A stretch of DNA of 64,000 nucleotides from Euphorbia lathyris (taxonomy: Eukaryota; Streptophyta; Magnoliopsida; Malpighiales; Euphorbiaceae). Under the pieces are notes generated by a model. That model searched no databases. It saw only the letters and a list, made by a program, of their open reading frames with translations, and was not told where the DNA came from. The translations under genes and the position numbers were made by a program. The stretch's first letter is position 1, and every line of letters begins with the position of its first letter. Below, piece by piece: positions 56,906 through 64,000 of the stretch. The stretch is from positions 56,625,501 to 56,689,500 of the forward strand of contig NC_088918.1 in assembly GCF_963576675.1 (NCBI RefSeq), read 5' to 3'.

Positions 56906-57237
56906 CAATACAGAACCAGCTGAGTTCATTGGCTAAGAAAAGATTCTATCCAAATCCTGAGTATTCAGGTACTAGTCAGCAAAGACAGTACACTCAGCAG
57001 AACAGTCAGTGTGACTGTTGTAGAAAAAGAGGACACACTGTAAGTGTGTGTTGTTATGCTCAGCACCATCGTGCTGACCAAAAATGGAAACACCCTCAAA
57101 GGGTGGTTTAATGTGACAATTGTGGGAAAGATGGCCACACCATAAATGTATGTCGTCACAAAATCAAATATGATGCATCACCTGTTAAATCTAACAAACG
57201 AGGACCCAAAAAGAATTGGGTACCTAAAGATAACTAG
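56860..57237 (+). pseudogene. C4 gag C-terminus with zinc knuckles
   Basis: It starts at the junction with VQSDSKKLRKDITSIQNQL. The first knuckle CDCCRKRGHTVSVCC is atypical, with Cys in place of the usual residues. A TAA at 57109-57111 follows, then a good knuckle CDNCGKDGHTINVCRH. The end [11 protein letters not shown] plus TAG matches C3. It lacks the N-terminal two thirds of gag. Confidence 0.75.
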
Positions 57238-57242
57238 TTCAA

Positions 57243-57815
57243 TTGCAGGTGAGCCTGAGGTGCGCGAAGAAGTCAAAGCTATGGTACATTGACAGCACAT
57301 GCTCGAGGCATATGACTGGTGATGAAACTCAGTTCATCACACTTGTGCATAAACGAGGTGGAAATGTAAGTTTTGGAGACAACAAAAAGGGTAAGATAGT
57401 AGGATCAGGTACTATTGGAGGTAATCCTACTATTGAGTTAGTCTCCCTAGTCAAGGGTCTTAAATATAACCTATTGAGCGTAGCTCAGCTGTGTGACAGC
57501 GGTAGAAAGGTTGTATTTGATGCCACTGAGTGTCGGATACTCGAGGGTAAAACAAATGATTTAATTTTAACCGCCCCTCGTGTTGATAATGTTTTCATGC
57601 TGAGTTTAGAAAAGAAGTTTTCAAAAAATATATGCTTAGTGTCAAAGGAAGATAATTCCTGGCTATGGCATATGAGACTTGGTCTTGTAAGCATGGACCT
57701 CCTAGCCAAATTAGCAAAAAAGCAATTAGTTGAAGGATTACCCAAACTTAGATTTGAGAAGGATCAATTATGCAATGCTTGTCAGCAAGGTAAACAAACC
57801 AAAAAGTCTTTTTAA
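57243..57815 (+). pseudogene. C4 protease and pre-integrase region
   Basis: Open for 190 codons. It has [12 protein letters not shown], the LNLLS-type stretch, then WLWHMRLGLVS where C3 has the His of the zinc site (RLGH), so one zinc ligand is lost. CNACQQGKQTK is intact. The frame is lost near 57812, where a few bases present in C3 (FHSKNIVS) are missing. The true product continues in the frame that starts about 57815. Confidence 0.85.
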
Positions 57816-58745
57816 AAATATAGTCTCAACCAATCGTCCATTGGAATTGCTACACTTGGATGTTTTCGGACCTGTCCAGCCGCTGAGCTTGGGTGGTAAG
57901 AGATTTTCCTTGGTCATTGTAGATGATTTCTCTCGATATACTTGGGTCATCTTGCTGAGTAGTAAGGATGAAGCTTTTGAAATGTTTTCAACACTAATTA
58001 GAAAACTTGAAAATGACAAAGACCTAAAATTAGCTCACATCAGAAGTGATAATGGCGGAGAATTCAAAAACAAACAGTTTGATGAATTCTGTGAAGTCAG
58101 CGGCATTGACCATAATTTTTTTGCTCCTAGAACTCCTCAACAAAATGGGGTAGTTGAGAGGAAGAACAGAACCTTAGTTGAAATAGCTAGGATAATGCTG
58201 AGTGAGAATAGGCTTCCAAAGTATTTCTGGGGTGAAGCTGTCAACACAGCTTGCTATATACTCAATAGGGCTTTAGTTAGACATATACTTAAGAAAACCC
58301 CCTATGAACTTTGGAAAGGACGAAAACCCAACATTGGATATTTTCGTGCCTTTGGTTATAAATGTTTTATTCTTAATACGAATGACAACCTTGCTAAGTT
58401 TGATTCAAAAGCTGATGAAGCTATCTTCTTAGGGTACTCAACAAACAGCAAAGCATATATGGTGTTTAATAAACGAACTCAGGTCGTAGAAGAGTCTGTA
58501 CATATTGAAATCGATGAAACTGACCCTGCAGGGAAGATAAGTCAGCCTACCGAAGATGACCCATGCTCAGCTTCCGCTGACCAAAATGGAGCCGCTGAGT
58601 CATTACCTCAAGGACTGACCGAAGGTAAAAGCGAACCCCATATTACCTTTACTAACCAATATAATCCGGCAGAGATTGTTGAAACACCAACTTCTAAAAA
58701 CTCAACACTGCCAAAAGAGATCAAGAATCCTAATAGCACACTCAG
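57816..58745 (+). pseudogene. C4 integrase core and linker
   Basis: [20 protein letters not shown] starts the core. [10 protein letters not shown] and [13 protein letters not shown] supply the remaining catalytic residues. [13 protein letters not shown] and IFLGYS are typical copia C-terminal integrase motifs. The frame is open to about 58745, where one shift moves into the RT frame; the apparent stop at 58759-58761 is a consequence of the shift. Confidence 0.87.
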
Positions 58746-60367
58746 AGAAGTCCATTCTTGATGCTGCTGAGAACACCCTGATGACCAGAAATCAACTCAG
58801 GAGATATCTTAGTAATGTTGCGTTCGTCTCAGTTCATGAACCGAAAAACTTCTCAGAAGCTGAGCACGATGAATTCTGGATCAATGCTATGCAAGAGGAA
58901 CTTGATCAATTCAAGAGAAACGAAGTATGGGATCTAGTGCCTAAACCTAAGAATCAAAAGACCATAGGAACAAAGTGGGTATTTCGCAACAAGCTAGACG
59001 AACAAGGTAACGTAGTCAGAAACAAAGCCAGACTTGTAGCTCAAGGTTACAGTCAGCAGGAAGGTATTAACTATGGTGAAACCTTTGCACCCGTAGCTAG
59101 ATTAGAAGCAATTAGAATACTGTGTGCATATGCTAGCTTTATGAATTTTAAATTGCTCCAAATGGATGTAAAAAGTGCATTTCTTAATAGAGCTCTAAAT
59201 GAAGAGGTTTATGTTAGTCAGCCTCCAGGGTTTGAGGATCCGAAATTCCCAACCTATGTTTATAAACTCAAAAAGGCTCTGTACGGCCTGAAGCAAGCAC
59301 CACGTGCTTGGTACGAAAGGCTGACCAGTTTCCTGCTGACCAGGAACTATGTCAGAGGAAAAGCTAACACAACCTTATTCATTAAGAAAAAGGGTAAAGA
59401 TACCCTATTGGCACAAATATATGTAGATGATATTATCTTTGGTGCTACTAACGAATCCATGTGCAAGGAATTTAGCAAACAGATGCAAACTGAGTTTGAG
59501 ATGTCAATGATGGGAGAACTCAACTTCTTCCTTGGGCTTCAAATCAAACAAGGTAAAAATGACATCTTCATTAGCCAGACCAAGTATGCTAAGGAGATAT
59601 TGAAGAAATTCGATATGGAAGGATGTAAGCCAATATCAACCCCCATGGGTACTGACACTGTGCTATGTGCTGACGAAAAAGGTAAGTCAGTAGATAGCAT
59701 ATTATATCGAGGTATGATTGGCTCTCTACTCTATCTAACTACAAGTAGACCAGACATTCAATACTCAGTATGTTATTGCACAAGATATCAAGCTGACCCT
59801 AAGGAATCTCATTACATAGCTGTAAAAAGAATCCTTAGATATTTGCATAGCTCAGTGAATGCAGGTTTATGGTATCCAAACATAAGTGATTTTACACTCA
59901 TCGGATACACTAACGCTGACTATGGACGAGACAAGCTGGAGCGGAAAAGCACTTCAGGAGGATGTCAATTCCTTGGAAGCTGTCTAGTGTCTTGGTTCAG
60001 TAAGAAGCAGTCGTCAGTTGCCCTGTCAACAACTGAAGCTGAGTACATTGCTAATGGAAGCTGTGTTGCACAAGTCCTATGGATCAAGCAGCAGCTGGAT
60101 GATTATGGAGTTGAAACCAAAACGATTGAAGTCAAATGTGACAACAAAAGTACCATTGACTTATCTAAAAATCCAATCCAACACAGTAGAATGAAGCATG
60201 TCAGCATAAGGCATCACTTCATCAAAGATCATGTACTCAAAGGTGAGATCAAGCTGACCTATGTTCCAATAGGTGAACAGCTTGCGGATATCTTCATGAA
60301 GCCACTGGCTCGTGAGCAGTTCAGCATACTAAGGGAAGCTATCAGTATGTCTAATCCTCTTCAATAA
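58746..60367 (+). CDS. C4 RT and RNase H, open
   Basis: About 540 codons without a stop. Near the start are [20 protein letters not shown] and the RT entry [16 protein letters not shown] motifs are [39 protein letters not shown] and the active site YVDDIIFG near 59425. RNase H shows [19 protein letters not shown] (C3 has TDAD, so the first catalytic Asp position reads Asn here), STTEAEYIA, and [13 protein letters not shown] at the end. TAA is at 60365-60367. The Asn change may impair RNase H. The protein would be released from a polyprotein that is broken upstream. Confidence 0.9.
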
Positions 60368-60886
60368 ATATCTGAGCTAAATGAATATTGAGTGATTATA
60401 ATATACCGAGTGATCATTACATGTTGAGTAACTATTATATGCTGAGTAAAATTGAATACTATGGAATCACTGCATGCTAAGTTGCTATACATATTAAGTG
60501 ATTACGAAATGCTGAGTTACTCCACATACTAGGTATCCCTTCTACGCTAAACTGAGCACTCAGAACACCAAACGTTTAGTATTCTAGATGCTGAGTAAGA
60601 CAACTTGCGAAATTTAATGTTTGCACGCGAATTTAAGTAGCCACCTAGGATGACGTAAGTATAATGATTAGGAACCCATGAGCCGAACGTGTCATAAATG
60701 TCAGAATTTAAAGTCGTTGAACGTTTCGAAATCAAACCGCCATTCTGACCTATCAGATCGAAGCGCTCCGACTATAAATAGTGGATGAATTCCCACTAAC
60801 TTCCCTTTACGTTTGAAACTTATCGCATTCGATCTCTCTCTCTGAAATCCCTAATCTTTTGCATTTCTCGAATCTTTAAGAACACC
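60368..60886 (+). promoter_or_regulatory. C4 spacer with internal promoter-like region
   Basis: Noncoding. The first 230 bases repeat words like TGCTGAGTAA many times. TATAAATA is at 60773-60780, followed by GTGGATGAATTCCCAC, a CTCTCTCTCT run near 60835 and AACACCATG at the ORF start 60887. The order TATA, CT-rich leader and ATG, with about 107 bases from box to start, is preserved in C3. I infer a separate promoter for the downstream ORF. Confidence 0.6.
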
Positions 60887-63800
60887 ATGTCTAGCGATTC
60901 CCAGAACCACTCCAACGAGCAATACGACGATGATCGCTCAGATATAAATCCTCCATCTCCTGTTGAGCAGGAATATAAGGAGACATCCTCTGAGTCTCAA
61001 GGACAAATCCATGGTCAGTATGACCAAGCTATGCCCGAGGTCAGCATCCTCGGTGAAAACCCTCACACTGACCAGTCGACTCCTTCGAAGAAAAAGAAGA
61101 AGAAGAAGCAGCCTAAGGAAAAGAAGTTCTTCAAGGTCTTCAATAGCATTAAAGGCTTTAACGTGTATCATTCCCGATGGTTTTCCGGGAGCTTCATAAA
61201 TGAAGAGAAACCCTTCTGTGACTGGATTTCCAAGAATGGGTGGACCGACCTCTTTTCTATGCCTACAATGACCTACCCAACACTGGTGAAGGAGTTCTAT
61301 GAAAACCTAGCGGTCTCTGAGGATGATGATGACTATTTGATCACCAAGGTCAAGAATAAGGCAATCACTATCACCCCTTCTTACCTTGCTACCCTGCTGA
61401 ATCTTAAAGCAGAAGGTACAGAGTTGCAATGCACGAATGACTACAAAAGGGTTCAGTACGTCGTTGAATTCTGCAAACCCAAGAACCACAAAGGAGAAAT
61501 CGCCAGTACGTATATGGGTCAGGCTCAAAAGCAAGCACACTACATCCTGACCAACTTTCTCTTTCCTAAGGTCAAGTCCTCCTCGTCAGCCTCTAACTTT
61601 GAGCAGTGTTTCATCTGGCACATACTGAATTACAAGCCACTCAACATGCCCGTCTTCCTTATCGGAGCTTTTCAACGCAACACCGGGATCCTTCGGATGG
61701 GTTCACTCATCACTAAAATACTTCAGGATTTCCAGGTCAGCCTTAAGGGAGAAATTGACATAGAGGGGACTGAAATCACCTCGGGAATTCTATTCGCGCT
61801 GGCCCACAGTCAGCCTATCAAACCTAAGAAAGGGAAGGGGGTTGTGACTGAAGAAGATGATGCTGAGGATAATATGGTTGAGGAAGCAGATGCCAAGGTA
61901 ACCAAGAAGGGAAAGAAAGTTATGGTTGAAGAAGCACTGGCTGAGCGCACTAGGCAAGAAAGAAAGAGGAAAGCTGACCAATCCTCAACCCCTAAAACCA
62001 AAGACATCAACATAGCTCCAAAGAAGATCAGGATATTGTCTAGTGCGAAGAAAGATGCTCATGCTGAGTCAGCTCAAGGGGAACCTAAGTCAGCCGAAGG
62101 CAATAAGAAGAGAGCTAAGCCTGAGGAAGAAAGTGAGGAAACACCAGATCAGCCTCTAAAGAGGAAGAAAACCTCTGGGTTGAAGCCAGTAGATGCTAAC
62201 CCTCTTGACTTTGTGATTTTTGCGGACTCACACTTTGTACGAAGTTAAGAAATTGACCTGGAAAAGACACCCTGTGATCAGGAGGAAGAACTGGGCCGCA
62301 CTGAGGAATAGGTACAAGGTGATAAGATGGGCTCTGCTGAGCCAAGTAAAACAGCTGTTGCTGAGCAGACTGATGAGCAAGGAGTTAAGTCTCCAGTAAA
62401 GGACAAGGTCGATGAGAACCTCTACACTGACTTAGGCCTCAACTTCTCTTCTAAGTCACTTGACTCTCATGCAACTGACCCTTCTCCTCCAACCAAAACT
62501 CCAAAGGGCAGTGCCGATAAGAGATTTAAGAAAAAGGCCCTAAAGTAGAGCGTAATAGATTTACTGGATGAATCACCTTTGAGGGACCCAATCACAGACC
62601 TAACTGGGCTCCAGTTTCAATTCTTCACCACCATCACTGAGCCTACTCCAGCCCAAGCAAAGGAAAAACAAGCCTCTGTTTCTCAAACTGAGGAATAAGC
62701 CACTAAAGGTCCCATTTCTGTCGACACTTCCGCTCAACCTTCAACTGAGCAAGTGCTCAAAGTTCCTGCTGCTCAACATCCAGAGTTAGCTAAGGAAACT
62801 CAACCTGTTAAAGTTAGTGCTAAGTTGCCTAAATCTCCAATTCCGACTCAACTTCATACTGACACTGAGCAGGTAAATAACACTGCTGAGCAAATACTTC
62901 CATCATCTTCTGAGCAGCATCTAGATCAGTCAGCTCCTGCTGCTGGTCTAAATAAACAAAGTGTAGCTGCTGACCAGGCTGGCACTTCTACTTCAGGACA
63001 GCACCCAACTCCTCCATCTGGTGCTGACAACAATACGGCCCCTAAGCATCACACTGATGAATCCTACACTTATCTGAATGCTTCTGAGTCTGGAAGGAAA
63101 ATCATCGACTTAGCTCAAGCTCTACTTCAAGATATTCATCAGTCTCACGCCGATGCTACTGGGTCTATTCCTGCTGAGCCAACATAATTCTCCTCTGTCA
63201 CTCAACTTCTGACCGAACTTAAAGGTCTTAAGGAACTGATGAGTGTCATGACTTCCTTAGTCTCTCAGCAGCCCAAGCAAGAATTCATAATGAAGCTGGC
63301 TGAACTTCAGCTGATGATGGTGAATCACATGAACTCCATTGAAGGAAAACTTAATGCCTTATCAGCTGCAAACTCAACATCTGCAACCTCTGCTGAGGTC
63401 AATCATCTTTTCTCCCAGCTGTCTTCCGAGCTGACCGGGGCTCGTGAACTTATCTCCTCCTCTTCTCAGTGCTCTATATTGAACAGATTGGTGAAGCCAT
63501 TCGCCTACTCAACTTAAGCAAAGAAGAGATGCACACTGACCAGGTCAAGACAAATGACATTTTACACTGCACCAGGTCAACCCTTGCACATGTCCGGCAC
63601 ATTAATGTTCAACGTCAGTCGTATGATTCTGCATTGCTCAAGATGTATTATCAATCTTATGCCCGAATGACGGACTCAATTACTTGGATTGGGAAATCTC
63701 TTGAGTATCTACTCAGCATGCTCAGCGCCAATATCAAAATCCCTGCTTCGACTATGGTTGATGGCATGCAAGTGTTTAAAGGTCTTAGGAAGAGTACGGG

Positions 63801-64000
63801 TCACATGCAACACTATTCCTCTATATTGACTCGTGCTGTTCAACAAGAGAAGTTCCTTGTACCTCCCCTACAATCGACTGATGCTGGCAAAACGGGGGAG
63901 AAAGGCCAACCTAGCCAAGCTAAGCAAGCTGCCGGAACTCAGCAAAAACCAGGGGAGAAAGCTAAGGATAAACAGCCAGCTGTCAGAACTCAACAGAAGC
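60887..64000 (+). pseudogene. C4 envelope-position ORF, broken by in-frame stops
   Basis: From the ATG at 60887, 453 codons are open to TAA 62246. The same frame then resumes with further stops near 62309, 62546, 62696 and 63185, and a frame change after about 63500. The protein starts with a Ser/Asp/Gln-rich region and a Lys run at residues 68-74 that could be a nuclear signal. A conserved domain follows (RWFSGSFINEEKPFCDWI, YLATLLNLKAEG, FLIGAFQRNTGILRMG) that resembles the putative plant transposon protein domain. Long Lys/Glu-rich and Ser/Gln/Thr-rich regions come after. No signal peptide or membrane helix is obvious. SIRE elements carry an ORF here that is often called envelope-like; its function is unproven. 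It continues past the window. Confidence 0.78.

Larger units (their letters stand above)
56846..64000 (+). mobile_element. C4: SIRE-like Ty1/copia element, plus strand, 3' LTR outside the window
   Basis: gag C-terminus, protease, integrase, RT-RNase H, internal promoter-like spacer and envelope-position ORF, running off the right edge. The protein similarity to C3 is high but clearly not identical, so they are two copies rather than one duplicated recently. The 5' LTR and most of gag are missing. The 3' LTR is expected right of 64000. Confidence 0.87.

Overview
This window is repeat DNA from a flowering plant, most likely a eudicot. Almost all of it is LTR retrotransposons nested inside one another. 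The plant assignment rests on Ty3/gypsy elements of Athila/Tat type with a tRNA-Asp-like primer site, Ty1/copia elements with the plant initiator-Met primer site, a SIRE-like copia with an envelope-position ORF, and three spliced exons resembling the plant-specific RNA polymerase IV/V subunit 4 (NRPD4/NRPE4). I name the elements R1-R4 (gypsy), C1-C4 (copia) and S1-S3 (solo LTRs).

Layout. 1-8042: R1 (minus strand), a gypsy with gag and an accessory ORF but no pol; solo LTR S1 sits inside it (2614-4224). 8043-27654: C1 (plus), a heavily mutated copia. It is interrupted by R1 in its leader, by R2 in its reverse transcriptase (11628-22630, minus, both LTRs, 5-bp duplication AGCAG) and by solo LTR S2 in its 3' LTR (23635-25907). 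27655-28214: the only host-like DNA, three exons of the NRPD4/NRPE4-like gene on the minus strand. 28215-30714: the 5' part of SIRE-like C2 (plus). 30715-37705: R3 (plus), a sister of R1, inserted in the C2 gag. 37706 to about 56845: C3 (minus), SIRE-like, inserted in R3. C3 carries solo LTR S3 (41677-44417, duplication ACAGC) and R4 (46961-54548, plus, duplication CATAT). From about 56846 to the end: C4 (plus), a diverged sister of C3 joined to it head to head at an inverted-repeat junction.

How the parts fit. The gypsy elements look complementary. R1 and R3 keep the capsid and accessory ORF but share one deletion of protease, RT and integrase. R2 has gag and pol but no accessory ORF. R4 has a long open RT-RNase H-integrase ORF but lacks the capsid part of gag. 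R1, R2 and R3 also share a regular motif: a roughly 32-bp module made of two 11-bp ACGCGGGGCGT boxes separated by 10 bp. The two boxes are direct repeats in every LTR module I read and inverted in nearly every internal module.

The NRPD4/NRPE4-like exons keep open frame, compatible phases and GT-AG sites. If the gene is real, its 3' exons lie left of the window and its 5' exons lie right of it, so it would have giant introns filled with the kind of repeats that the RNA-directed DNA methylation pathway silences. No tRNA, rRNA or CRISPR feature was seen. Family names come from motif recognition, not from searches.
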